64,000 nucleotides of DNA from Cedecea neteri. GTDB taxonomy: Bacteria; Pseudomonadota; Gammaproteobacteria; Enterobacterales; Enterobacteriaceae. Shown one piece after another: positions 9,132 to 17,492 of the stretch; positions within the stretch are counted from its first letter, which is position 1; every line of letters begins with the position of its first letter. The notes beneath the pieces are model-generated. The model saw only the letters and a program-made list of their open reading frames with translations, searched no databases and was not told the DNA's origin. A program made the translations under genes and the position numbers. The stretch covers positions 2,976,001-3,040,000 of the forward strand of contig NZ_CP009458.1 of assembly GCF_000758305.1 (NCBI RefSeq). Reading direction: 5' to 3'.

Positions 9132-9501
9132 TTAATATAATATCAACTCCCACTCTTAACTTTGAAAGTATATGTGCCTTACTGATATTCAGTCTCTAAA
9201 GAGCCTAACTTCGCTTTGCTCGTTAGTCTCTATAAAAACCAAATATTAGATCGTAACTTTGCGTTTTTCTCGCAGTAGCTCGAAACCACGCAAGCGTTTT
9301 GTTCGCTCTCGCTCTCGCTCTCCGAACCCAGTACTGGGGAAGTGATTACTACCAAAGCGATCTTTTCAGTACTGGCTACGCATTTCAAAGTAACTAAACC
9401 CAAGAACGACTATCAAAGTAATTATTCAAAGTGATTTGGAGTTGGACGCCTACGCAGTGAGGCAGTCCCGCACCAGTCCGAACCCGCCGAAGGAGGCACC
9501 A
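9132..9501. repeat. Non-coding region with iteron-like repeats
   Basis: No gene is seen in these 370 bases. TCAAAGTRAY occurs at 9385, 9413 and 9426, with a degenerate copy (CCAAAGCGAT) at 9352 and an inverted copy near 9156. A perfect 12-bp palindrome CCCAGTACTGGG lies at 9328-9339, and its core recurs near 9367. There is also a tract of alternating CGCTCT near 9304-9320. The arrangement looks like a protein-binding locus, possibly an origin or operator. Confidence 0.45.
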
Positions 9502-9765
9502 ATGAAAAACAAACCCGCCAAGTGGTCAACACTACGTACACACATCCAGAAGCAAGGAGGCCGTAGTGATGGCCTCTATAATAAACCCAAACGCTCTAAA
9601 CTGACTGACAGCCCACAGGTAAGCCCAACTAAGCTGGAAATGCTTATAGACTACATAGAGCAGTACAGGAATAAGAATGGAAGTATGCCCTCATATACTC
9701 ACCTAAACAGTGAATTCAATATGAGAGCTACTAAAGAGTACTATTGGTCACTAATCACTAAATAG
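9502..9765 (+). CDS. Hypothetical basic protein (87 aa)
   Basis: The start is fixed by an ideal ribosome-binding sequence, AAGGAGG, five bases ahead of the ATG at 9502. The N-terminal half is basic and Ser/Lys-rich; the C-terminal half (LEMLIDYIEQYRNKNGSMPS) looks like the N-terminal helix of a winged-helix DNA-binding fold of the LexA type, but is too short to be sure. It may regulate the element. Confidence 0.65.
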   Translation: MKNKPAKWSTLRTHIQKQGGRSDGLYNKPKRSKLTDSPQVSPTKLEMLIDYIEQYRNKNGSMPSYTHLNSEFNMRATKEYYWSLITK

Positions 9766-9792
9766 TAATATAAAACATCACAGGAGAAACCT

Positions 9793-10077
9793 ATGAACGA
9801 ACTAAACAAAATTGAAATCACACTCACACAAAAACCGGGTACTCGTACCGATGAATCTCAACTATTGCAAATCCTACTGGCAGAGGTATTAGATGGTGAT
9901 TCACTACAACTTATTATTCGTGGTCGAGCTATTACAAAAAGTTTTGATATTGAACGTAAAATACAGTCGCTAAAAGATGTACTTGCAATCATGGACAATG
10001 ATTTAGTACGGGAACAATACGAAACCCTACTAAAAGAAAAAGAAGCACTTGATGCAATCGTAGAAAATCTAAAATGA
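9793..10077 (+). CDS. Hypothetical protein (94 aa)
   Basis: An acidic protein with a beta-rich first half and a helical, coiled-coil-like second half (residues 52-93, with VREQYETLLKEKEALDAIV). AGGAG precedes the ATG. It overlaps the next gene by four bases (ATGA), so the pair is coupled. No family is recognised. Confidence 0.7.
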   Translation: MNELNKIEITLTQKPGTRTDESQLLQILLAEVLDGDSLQLIIRGRAITKSFDIERKIQSLKDVLAIMDNDLVREQYETLLKEKEALDAIVENLK

Positions 10078-10379
10078 AACTACAAGGAATAGACGAGTAT
10101 GAACTATTCCATCGATACCGCTATGACAATAACACTACTATATGCATCTTTAGTGATTCAGTAGTGTACTACGATGGTTACCTACGTGTAGTATTAAAAC
10201 GTGATAGCGGAAAATATTCAATGGAAGAAATCAATGCAGGACGGGTAGAAGAACTACCCGATTTAAGTAAGTGTGGGGAAGATGAATTATTTCAATTCAG
10301 TACTATTATGGCAATCCAACCACTACTAACAATTCAACGGGTAATGAATGAAATCCACGGGGAATACGAATTATCATAG
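10074..10379 (+). CDS. Hypothetical protein (101 aa)
   Basis: An acidic, Tyr-rich small protein with a likely beta-rich N-terminal part and no recognised domain. It is coupled by an ATGA overlap to the gene before it. Phage-type codon use supports that it is real. Confidence 0.65.
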   Translation: MKLQGIDEYELFHRYRYDNNTTICIFSDSVVYYDGYLRVVLKRDSGKYSMEEINAGRVEELPDLSKCGEDELFQFSTIMAIQPLLTIQRVMNEIHGEYELS

Positions 10380-10716
10380 TCCGGTGGACGCATTAGACGT
10401 AGTCATCTGGCTGATGAAATAATCAGTATGATAAGGCAGTAAGTATAAAGTATCATGAATTACTAATTTTAGTATCGAATACCCCCCCTAAGACTTAAGT
10501 TAAATTATATTGACGGGGAATCCTGGCGTGATTCTGCACTAAATCAACTGTCTGAGTCAAGGGTTTATAGGTTGATTAAAAATTTTCGCTTGCTAAAGAA
10601 GTATTAAAACTATGTCGTGAGAATAAGAAAGAATGTATACGGGAAAGTTGAAGTGCATTAATGAATGCCCCTTGCGGGGCTTATACTATCAATATTTAAG
10701 TGCGGGTATTAAAATT
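10380..10716. other. Non-coding region between gene groups
   Basis: No complete gene is seen. A frame at 10530-10608 reads like the tail of a degraded protein (ending RLLKKY), with a second short remnant after it, so this may be the site of lost genes. A GC hairpin at 10667-10680 (GCCCC and GGGGC around TTGC) may end transcription between the convergent gene groups. Confidence 0.4.
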
Positions 10717-11355
10717 TTATTTATGGAAAGTGAAAAGGGTATCAAGTTCAGATTTAAGTATAGTAGCGTCACTTGCTATTTTATCTCTTAGGTTTGATAT
10801 ATCTTCAAGTAATTTTATATTGTGATTGTTCGCATGTGTATCAAGTAATATTAAGTACACATGGGATTGATTATAAAACCCTAGAAGCCTTGAGAATGAA
10901 TCCCTAACCTCGTCAATATATGTTATTTTCCATCTTGAACAAGATGTCAGCTTCTGAATCAAATCTATAATTTGATGAGCATTATTTGCAATCTCATTTT
11001 TTATAACTGGATAGTCTGGGCTTTGCGTATTCAATCCAACAAGTTGACTGTGAATCGCCATTATTTTGCTTGAGCAATCTTCATAACCTGCCATTAATTC
11101 AGTAACATGTTTAAGTCCTTCTTCTTTTTTCTTGTTTTGTAACCAGTCTGGAGCTGCTTTATAAGCCATATAAGCAACTACAAGTGTACCGAAAGTTGAT
11201 AGTGCACTTAGTATATCAGTAATATTGCTAAAAGAATAAGCATCCTTGCTAGGAAAAATAATAAGAAGACCCAAAATTATAAAAACAATAACTACAGCAA
11301 TTATGATTAATGCAACAAGTTTAGTTAATGAATGAATGAGTTCTATGTTTTTCAT
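10717..11355 (-). CDS. Two-helix membrane protein, paralogue A (212 aa)
   Basis: Two transmembrane helices (about residues 13-34 and 46-66) are followed by a helical cytoplasmic domain of some 140 residues. The segment around the second helix (DILSALSTFGTLVVAYMAYK, then WL and a Lys-rich stretch) matches the same position in the next gene, so the two are paralogues. No named family is recognised. Minus-strand genes with this layout, placed between phage modules, are often cargo for superinfection exclusion or defence; here that is inference. Confidence 0.75.
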   Translation of the reverse strand: MKNIELIHSLTKLVALIIIAVVIVFIILGLLIIFPSKDAYSFSNITDILSALSTFGTLVVAYMAYKAAPDWLQNKKKEEGLKHVTELMAGYEDCSSKIMAIHSQLVGLNTQSPDYPVIKNEIANNAHQIIDLIQKLTSCSRWKITYIDEVRDSFSRLLGFYNQSHVYLILLDTHANNHNIKLLEDISNLRDKIASDATILKSELDTLFTFHK

Positions 11356-11430
11356 ATCAATAAGACTTAGGAATAATTTGAGTAAAATGTACTAGACCGA
11401 ACCATAAACAACCAAGAGTGTCAAATAACA

Positions 11431-12057
11431 TCATGATAGAAGCTTAGTTGGGAATACAAAAATTTCATCAATTCGTTTATTCAAAAATTCAGAGTTTTCA
11501 TTAATATATTCCCTTAGTTCGTCTAATTTAACAATAAGTCGATGGTTAATAGGATTTGCTTCAATGGATAAATCTAGGCAGACATTGCAGTACTCTAGGA
11601 GTAATTTATAATCATCGTACAGCTTACTTGGGACGATTACACTCCAGCGATTGCAAGCATCCAATGTTTTTTTTAGGAGAAATATTCTAGCAGAAAGCTG
11701 CCTAACATCTGTTGTGAACTCTATTATTTTTTCTTCACATCCATGTAGTGTTGCTATATCAAAATATAAAGTTGAAAGTTTACCGATTATTTTATCTCTT
11801 TCCTCTAATAGGTTAGATATGTGCTTTGACGCAGATTCATATTGCTTTTGAACTAACCAAGAGTTGGCATTCCATGCTGCGTAGACAGCAGCCCCTGCCA
11901 TAGCAATATTACAAAGTGCACTAACCCAGTCACTAACAGAACCCCATTCCAATTTACTACTCCCGTGAAGTAATATTTTAATCAACACTAATCCTACAAG
12001 GAAAAGTAGGGTTAGTACTACTGTTAGCAATGCTCGATTCCAATTTTTTATGTTCAT
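11431..12057 (-). CDS. Two-helix membrane protein, paralogue B (208 aa)
   Basis: Same layout as its neighbour: helices near residues 9-30 and 42-62, with DWVSALCNIAMAGAAVYAAW followed by a WL-x-QK motif, then a long helical C-terminal domain. It lies 75 bases upstream of paralogue A on the same strand, so the two may form an operon and a hetero-oligomer. Codon use is ordinary AT-rich rather than CTA-rich, which suggests a different history from the capsid genes. Confidence 0.75.
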   Translation of the reverse strand: MNIKNWNRALLTVVLTLLFLVGLVLIKILLHGSSKLEWGSVSDWVSALCNIAMAGAAVYAAWNANSWLVQKQYESASKHISNLLEERDKIIGKLSTLYFDIATLHGCEEKIIEFTTDVRQLSARIFLLKKTLDACNRWSVIVPSKLYDDYKLLLEYCNVCLDLSIEANPINHRLIVKLDELREYINENSEFLNKRIDEIFVFPTKLLS

Positions 12058-12150
12058 ATTATTTTTAGGTGTAGTATTATAACCAATGCCGTACTTCTCA
12101 TATCAGGGGTGACGTTTGTTTTAAAGCGTGAGAAGTACGGCATTTTAACA

Positions 12151-12360
12151 TGGATCTGCCAATGGATATACATTCGCTGGTGAATGCAATGGTGTCAACT
12201 ACTATAAACTACAGTTTTGCAGTGAGTGGCCATATGATAAAATTAATTAAACGGATATTACAAGTACTGTGTCTTATATTCGTGAAGGCCGCCTGGGTTA
12301 CATTTCTGGGTATTATGATAAAAGAGAAGTAAACACAAATACAACTATAGGAATTACATA
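12151..12360 (+). pseudogene. Degenerate copy of the 12882-13133 gene
   Basis: Read from 12151, the frame encodes FAGECNGVNYYKLQFCSEW and, after an internal TAA, STVSYIREGRLGYISGYYD. This aligns with FPSGERNGVKYYKPQFQSE and STGCFIRED in the gene at 12882-13133. The stop falls where the other copy has a Gln codon, so a CAA to TAA change is likely. The true N-terminus is missing. Confidence 0.6.
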
Positions 12361-12390
12361 ACCAGTAATTCCAGTTAATGGAATAGTAGA

Positions 12391-12783
12391 ATGATTACAG
12401 AACAGAAGATTAAAGAAGTATTTAAAGGTTTTGTTGGTCTTATAGTGATAGCAATCATAACGGTTATCTATCAGGGTTATCAATGGAGCGGCATTTCTTT
12501 CCTTGAAATTATCGCGTTATTCTTAACAGCACTATCATGTGGCATGATTAGCATGTGCCTAACTCCATTCACTAAAGGATTGGCAGGAAAGTTTAATCTG
12601 GATAGTAGTTTAATGAGACGTGGATTATCTTTTGGATACTTTGTCCTAGTGTATGCAGTGACGGGTATTTTACTACAATTCGTATTCGGGTTTGATATTA
12701 AAATGGTTGTACTACTGCCTTGCTTCTATGCCGCATGGATTCACGCAGACCACTTTTATAAACTTTCAAGCCAGAATAGCTAA
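12391..12783 (+). CDS. Four-helix membrane protein (130 aa)
   Basis: Four hydrophobic segments are seen (about residues 13-28, 34-58, 81-100 and 102-120), with short polar ends and a His-rich end (WIHADHFYK). No family is recognised. The ribosome-binding sequence is weak. It lies between the two related copies at 12151 and 12882, so the three may have arrived as one accessory block. Confidence 0.65.
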   Translation: MITEQKIKEVFKGFVGLIVIAIITVIYQGYQWSGISFLEIIALFLTALSCGMISMCLTPFTKGLAGKFNLDSSLMRRGLSFGYFVLVYAVTGILLQFVFGFDIKMVVLLPCFYAAWIHADHFYKLSSQNS

Positions 12784-12881
12784 TCTGTAAATTTTATATT
12801 TTTTAGCGTTGAATAAGGACTGTGCCGTAGGTATGGTCTTTTTTTTAATTTATTAAAAAAATTTCCATTTTTAGAAAGTAA

Positions 12882-13133
12882 GTGTTAAACAGAAATCCAA
12901 AATGCGGGAACACTGCATTTATGGATAAGGAATTAGTTGGTACGGTCGATGGACATTACACAACGGTTATGTTCCCATCAGGTGAGCGTAACGGCGTTAA
13001 GTACTACAAACCACAGTTTCAAAGTGAATGCCCGTATAACAAGATATACCAGACCGACAATATCAGTACTGGATGCTTCATACGTGAAGATAGAACTAAA
13101 AACGTTGAGCAATATAAAAAACACGTCAAGTAG
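12882..13133 (+). CDS. Hypothetical protein, possibly a remnant (83 aa)
   Basis: The frame opens with GTG directly after a stop codon and no ribosome-binding sequence is visible, so the start is uncertain and this may be the 3' part of a longer gene. The central part GVKYYKPQFQSECPYNKIY is shared with the degenerate copy at 12151-12360. Cysteines and aromatics suggest a small compact domain. Function is unknown. Confidence 0.4.
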   Translation: MLNRNPKCGNTAFMDKELVGTVDGHYTTVMFPSGERNGVKYYKPQFQSECPYNKIYQTDNISTGCFIREDRTKNVEQYKKHVK

Positions 13134-13186
13134 GGTAAATATATCCCCATGCTATTCTTGACAAAGAATACACGAGGATATATCCA

Positions 13187-14317
13187 TTAGCGTAACAGGG
13201 CTAATGTTCTTGAAATTCTTAAAATATCTTTTTCAATCTCATCCAATATCGGTATTGACTTTCTGCTTCGCTCCGCAATTTCTTGTAGGATGTATCTATT
13301 AAGGTAATTGTTAACATTATTAGGTTCGAGATTTTCTGGTGTGGGAACAACACAGCATTGCCAATAGTAAATTTCTTTTTCAAAGAGATTAAGCCATTTA
13401 GAATGATATTTTTCTTTTGACTTTTTTTTATTAAGAACATAAATGCTAGCGGCAGCTACTACATCAGCAATTTGTATACCATGTGTGACTTTAGAATCAG
13501 ACAGGATCACAGGCTCAGACAATTTAAATGTTATTGGGATTTTTTTATTATTAAATGTTTGATATATTATTTTATCATTACCAATCATACGATTGAATGA
13601 ATCAAGATTGGTTATTAATGGTTTTGAACTATCACATATGGCCCTCAATGTGCCGAAATTGCTACTAATATCGCATAAAAGATTATGAAGAGATGTTGTA
13701 GTCAAGTCTAATAGCCACTTATCAATACCAGTACCTTCTAGGCTATCGTATTCATCTTGAATTTTTGCGATGTTATGCTTAGCAAAATCATGAATATCTA
13801 ACATTATTTCCGAGTCTTTGATACCAGCAACTGGTTCGATAAAGTTATCGATTAAAATCTTACCCCGTGAAAAATCCTCAAATCTTGAGTGTAATAATTC
13901 AGAATGTTCATCTTTAGCTATCAAAGAAAAATACATTATATTAGATATAAATAAATGAAATTTGAGGTCGTAGAATATTGAGCTTTTAGCTGCTAACACT
14001 GGTTCAAAAATATATTCGAAAAACTTTCCTGAAAGAGCATATTTCTTTTCGTTTACAACGACACGCATACGACCGCGAAAATGACAAAGTATTTCATCTA
14101 CGGCTGGTTGCCATTTCTTGCTGTTTACGAGGGAGCTTCCCTTCAACTCCCCAGCGGTTATAGAATACTTCTGTATTATATAATCAACAAACTGTTTGCT
14201 TTCCTCATCATCAGTTACTACCGCTGCGTAACTAAAATAAGGCTGATCTTTTGAAAGTAAGTTATTACCAGTGAATCCTGACTCATCGAAGTAGACATTT
14301 TTAATCAATTTAATCAT
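13187..14317 (-). CDS. DUF3800 domain protein (376 aa)
   Basis: The N-terminal YFDESGFTGNN (residues 9-19) and the later HGIQIADVVAAA are the two signature segments of DUF3800, a family thought to have an RNase H-like nuclease fold with acidic active-site residues. Members are frequent in prophages and near defence genes, with no well-defined role. It is transcribed alone, against the packaging module that starts about 200 bases beyond its start codon. Codon use is plain AT-rich, unlike the capsid genes. Confidence 0.85.
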   Translation of the reverse strand: MIKLIKNVYFDESGFTGNNLLSKDQPYFSYAAVVTDDEESKQFVDYIIQKYSITAGELKGSSLVNSKKWQPAVDEILCHFRGRMRVVVNEKKYALSGKFFEYIFEPVLAAKSSIFYDLKFHLFISNIMYFSLIAKDEHSELLHSRFEDFSRGKILIDNFIEPVAGIKDSEIMLDIHDFAKHNIAKIQDEYDSLEGTGIDKWLLDLTTTSLHNLLCDISSNFGTLRAICDSSKPLITNLDSFNRMIGNDKIIYQTFNNKKIPITFKLSEPVILSDSKVTHGIQIADVVAAASIYVLNKKKSKEKYHSKWLNLFEKEIYYWQCCVVPTPENLEPNNVNNYLNRYILQEIAERSRKSIPILDEIEKDILRISRTLALLR

Positions 14318-14529
14318 CCTTTTATGAAATTAATATGAATGTAACATTATAAAACATTCACTGCAATAAAGTTTATTGTCAGATAGTAATATCACGTAAG
14401 GTACTCCGCATCTACCCCAAAGTGGGCGTGTTTTCGGCCACGCATTATTTTAAATATATTTTAAAAACTAATACATACCCGAACCGAAATTGAATAAATA
14501 ATGCATAAAACATGCATAAGGAATTTTTT
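14318..14529. other. Gap before terS with candidate cos
   Basis: No gene is seen. In lambda-type phages with Nu1/GpA terminases, cos lies just before the small-subunit gene. A GC-rich island, GGGCGTGTTTTCGGCCACGC (14424-14443), followed by AT-rich DNA recalls that layout, including the GTTTTCG core. The resemblance is weak and the cut site cannot be placed. Confidence 0.3.
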
Positions 14530-15108
14530 ATGAAACCAATTAGCTTAAACGCATTGGCTAAACAATATGGCTATGACGAATCCACAGTACGTCAATGGAG
14601 AGATAAAGGTATGCCATGTGGTGAGAACTCTACAGAAGCAGAAACAAGAACGTGGATTGTAGAGAACGTACTAAGACCACTACGAGAAACCGATATCAAA
14701 GAACAGATTGAGCAAGAGCGACTAAAGAAACTAAAAGCAGAAGCTAGTTTAGCAGAATTTGAATTAGCCGAAAAGGAAAATACTATTGTCAGTACTGAAT
14801 ATGTAGAACAGGTACTAACAGAATATCTATATCAAATTAAAAACACCATTCGTTCTATTCCATCAAAAATTTATCTTGAACTATTTGCAATGGAAGATGC
14901 AAAAGATTTACGCGACAAATTACGCGAAACTATTGATACCAATTTATATCAATTAGGCGAAATGGAATTCGAATTACCGGAGGATGAAGAAATACTAAAT
15001 CATGGAACAGAACCAGAAAAAGAACAAAAAGAACAAAAAGAAATTAACGATATTACTTCGGAGAGTACTACCAACGATTCAACCGCCGAAGATTCAGAAA
15101 ACCTCTGA
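14530..15108 (+). CDS. Terminase small subunit, Nu1-like
   Basis: 192 residues with an N-terminal winged helix-turn-helix (LNALAKQYGYDESTVRQWRD, residues 5-24), as in lambda Nu1, a coiled-coil middle, and an acidic tail. It binds cos DNA and recruits the large subunit. I chose the ATG at 14530 because AAGGA lies seven bases ahead; an ATG at 14512 has none. It overlaps the large-subunit gene by 107 bases, which is unusually long. Confidence 0.85.
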   Translation: MKPISLNALAKQYGYDESTVRQWRDKGMPCGENSTEAETRTWIVENVLRPLRETDIKEQIEQERLKKLKAEASLAEFELAEKENTIVSTEYVEQVLTEYLYQIKNTIRSIPSKIYLELFAMEDAKDLRDKLRETIDTNLYQLGEMEFELPEDEEILNHGTEPEKEQKEQKEINDITSESTTNDSTAEDSENL

Positions 15109-16939
15109 GTGGATATCACAAGGTATAGTTAAACTTGTTGATGGTCCAAGTATGGGACTTGATTTTATCCCATTTGCTTTTCAACGCGAACCAATGGATA
15201 TAGCTCAAAATCGTAGTACTAAAAAGATAGTTATTCAGGCATGTTCACAATTACTTAAAACTCAAGTAATGACAGCAATAGCATTTAATAAGATGGCAAA
15301 TGATCCTGCTAACTTTGCTTTTGCTTCAAGTAGTGCTGACGAGATTAAAAAGTTTCGATTAGGTAAATTCATGCCAGCCGTTGAAACGAGTCCAGCACTG
15401 TCAAAGTTAGTCACAGATAAAAGCGATAAGAACGCAGCGAACAATGCCAAACAAACAGAATTAAAAAATGGTACGTTCATCTATTGGTTGAACCTTAATA
15501 CCCCAGGTAACTTGCGTGGTATTACTTGCAGTACCGTTCTATTGGATGAAGTTTCAAATGTTGAGATTACCGAAGAGGGTAATCCAATTAAATTAGCCGA
15601 AGCACGTACATCAACCTTTGGTGATGATTCATTAGTAGTAGTTGCCAGCACTCCACTATTCAAGAATGATTTAATTAATTCTGAGTTTAATCTCTCAGAT
15701 AAACGCTATTGGTTTGTTACTCATACTTGCGGTCACGAATACAAGTTTGAATGGGAACAAGTTAAATTTCAATTCAAACAAATTGAAAACGGTAGAGCGA
15801 TTCCAGATTCAACTACTGCAAAGTTAGTTTGTCCTCATTGTAATGAGCACATAGACGAACACACACGCCACCAGATGGTAAATAAAGGCCGCTGGATTGC
15901 AACAAATCCCAATGGTGAAAAGGGTGTAGTAGGTTATCAAATCAGCCGCATGTACTCACCATTGAATACTATTGAAGAAATGGTAAGTAAGTACGCAGAT
16001 GCTTTGTACTCATTCAATCTTCAAACATTCATGAATAATGAATTGGGTGAGGTCTGGGAAGATGAATATGCAAAAGAATTAGATATTATCCAGTTAGAAC
16101 AAACAAAGGATAATTCATTTACTATTCATAACATACCCGAAAAAGCATTAGGTATTGTAATCGGAGCCGATCAACAGCTTGACCGATTAGAAGCTACAGT
16201 ACTTGCATTTGACGATAAGAATGCCTGGGTATGTGGTCATGAGTTTTTCTATAGTCACGACTGTACAAAGCTTGAGGCTACAGCATGGAAAGATTTAGAT
16301 AAGTTTTGCCGCCAGAACTTCAAGACAGCAATAGGGCGAACAGTACCGACACTTGCCGTGTTTGTTGACTCCAGTAATGGTAACGCAACAGAGACAGTGA
16401 AACGCTTTACGGCTCGCTGGTCTAAGTATCATCCTATCAAAGGTTCCAGCTCGACTACATCGCCATTGTTTAAGAAATCAACAGAGGCTGGTTACAAGCT
16501 ACAGGTACTAAACGTTCATGAAGGTAAGTTAACGATCCGTAAGTTACTTAACCATCTATTGAGTGATGAACCAGAACTTGCACCTACGCGACTACATTTC
16601 AGTAGTTCCATTCCTCATGATTACTTTGAGCAGTTAACCAGTGAAGAGTTAAAACCCAAAGGCGGTAAACTTCAATGGCGATTGAAGCAAGGGCAGAAGA
16701 GGAACGAAACCTTGGACTGTCTTTGTTATTCATTGATAGCACGTGAATTTGCAGTGAGTAAATTAGGAACTACAAAGCCATATAGAAAACTACGTGAATT
16801 TAAATCTACAGTTAATAGTATTGAAACACCAGAGGTAATAAATACTCCAGTAATAAATAAGGAAGAAACCAAACCGATTTCAAAACCAGCAACCAAAACT
16901 ACAAGGCGTAGAGATGGCAATAACTGGTTCGGTAAGTAA
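15002..16939 (+). CDS. Terminase large subunit, GpA family
   Basis: 645 residues, close to lambda GpA (641). The ATPase part has an adenine/Walker A-like IQACSQLLKTQ (residues 78-88) and Walker B VLLDEV (179-184). A zinc-binding-like segment follows (CGHE near 243 and CPHC near 277-280). The C-terminal nuclease domain has Asp390 (IGAD), Asp456 (VFVD) and a later Asp in ETLDCL. It packages DNA into the procapsid. The start at 15002 is required to include the conserved N-terminus but has only a distant ribosome-binding sequence, so expression is probably coupled to terS. Confidence 0.93.
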   Translation: MEQNQKKNKKNKKKLTILLRRVLPTIQPPKIQKTSEWISQGIVKLVDGPSMGLDFIPFAFQREPMDIAQNRSTKKIVIQACSQLLKTQVMTAIAFNKMANDPANFAFASSSADEIKKFRLGKFMPAVETSPALSKLVTDKSDKNAANNAKQTELKNGTFIYWLNLNTPGNLRGITCSTVLLDEVSNVEITEEGNPIKLAEARTSTFGDDSLVVVASTPLFKNDLINSEFNLSDKRYWFVTHTCGHEYKFEWEQVKFQFKQIENGRAIPDSTTAKLVCPHCNEHIDEHTRHQMVNKGRWIATNPNGEKGVVGYQISRMYSPLNTIEEMVSKYADALYSFNLQTFMNNELGEVWEDEYAKELDIIQLEQTKDNSFTIHNIPEKALGIVIGADQQLDRLEATVLAFDDKNAWVCGHEFFYSHDCTKLEATAWKDLDKFCRQNFKTAIGRTVPTLAVFVDSSNGNATETVKRFTARWSKYHPIKGSSSTTSPLFKKSTEAGYKLQVLNVHEGKLTIRKLLNHLLSDEPELAPTRLHFSSSIPHDYFEQLTSEELKPKGGKLQWRLKQGQKRNETLDCLCYSLIAREFAVSKLGTTKPYRKLREFKSTVNSIETPEVINTPVINKEETKPISKPATKTTRRRDGNNWFGK

Positions 16940-16949
16940 GGAAATTAAA

Positions 16950-17492
16950 ATGGCAAATATTTTACCAGAAAAGATCTATATGCTAACAGTGCCATATGAT
17001 CAAAAGATAACACTCCCCGCCAGTACTACATTAGTTGTTAACTATCTAAGTGGGGGTAATTCAATTACTCTCACTAATTCGTATTCAGTGCAAAAGGATT
17101 TTACCCTTACACTAGATATGACTGATAGTAATGACAAACTATTTTGTGTACAGATTAGCGGTAGTAAAACAACAAACTTTGTATCTGAAATAATCAACCC
17201 TGCTAAATACACAAGTGAATATTCACAGCTAGTTAATCTAATCAAAGAAATTGATGCAGTGATTGAAGCTCGCGTAGCTGGTGGTGGTGTTTACTCAGCA
17301 ACAATTAATAATAAAACTCTAATTAGTGAAACACTTTCTAATCTTGAAAATATGCGTATTCGTTATATCAAACGTGCAAATGCTCTTTGGGCGAGTATGA
17401 ATGATCAACCAGTAAATGGAAATGGGAAGCCAATCAAGAGTATTACCGTGTTTCGTGATCCTAATTATCCTAACAGATGGGGTACACGATAA
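16950..17492 (+). CDS. gpW-like head-tail connector with N-terminal extension
   Basis: 180 residues from the ATG at 16950 (AAGGAAAT just ahead). The C-terminal third (VAGGGVYSATINNKTL, then a helix with LENMRIRY) has the helix-strand-strand-helix look of lambda gpW, which sits between portal and tail. The first 95 residues are beta-rich and have no counterpart in gpW, which is only 68 residues long. Its position between terL and portal is that of gpW. The family assignment is moderate. Confidence 0.6.
   Translation: MANILPEKIYMLTVPYDQKITLPASTTLVVNYLSGGNSITLTNSYSVQKDFTLTLDMTDSNDKLFCVQISGSKTTNFVSEIINPAKYTSEYSQLVNLIKEIDAVIEARVAGGGVYSATINNKTLISETLSNLENMRIRYIKRANALWASMNDQPVNGNGKPIKSITVFRDPNYPNRWGTR

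Noticed and set aside
9132..10716. A possible tRNA gene that would explain CTA codon use
   Set aside because: No cloverleaf with a UAG anticodon or a TTCRA arm could be recognised by eye; a tRNA scan would settle it.
12150..12332. An open frame of 60 codons (MDLPMDIHS...)
   Set aside because: Another frame over the same DNA shows clear similarity to the product at 12882-13133, so this frame is incidental to a pseudogene.
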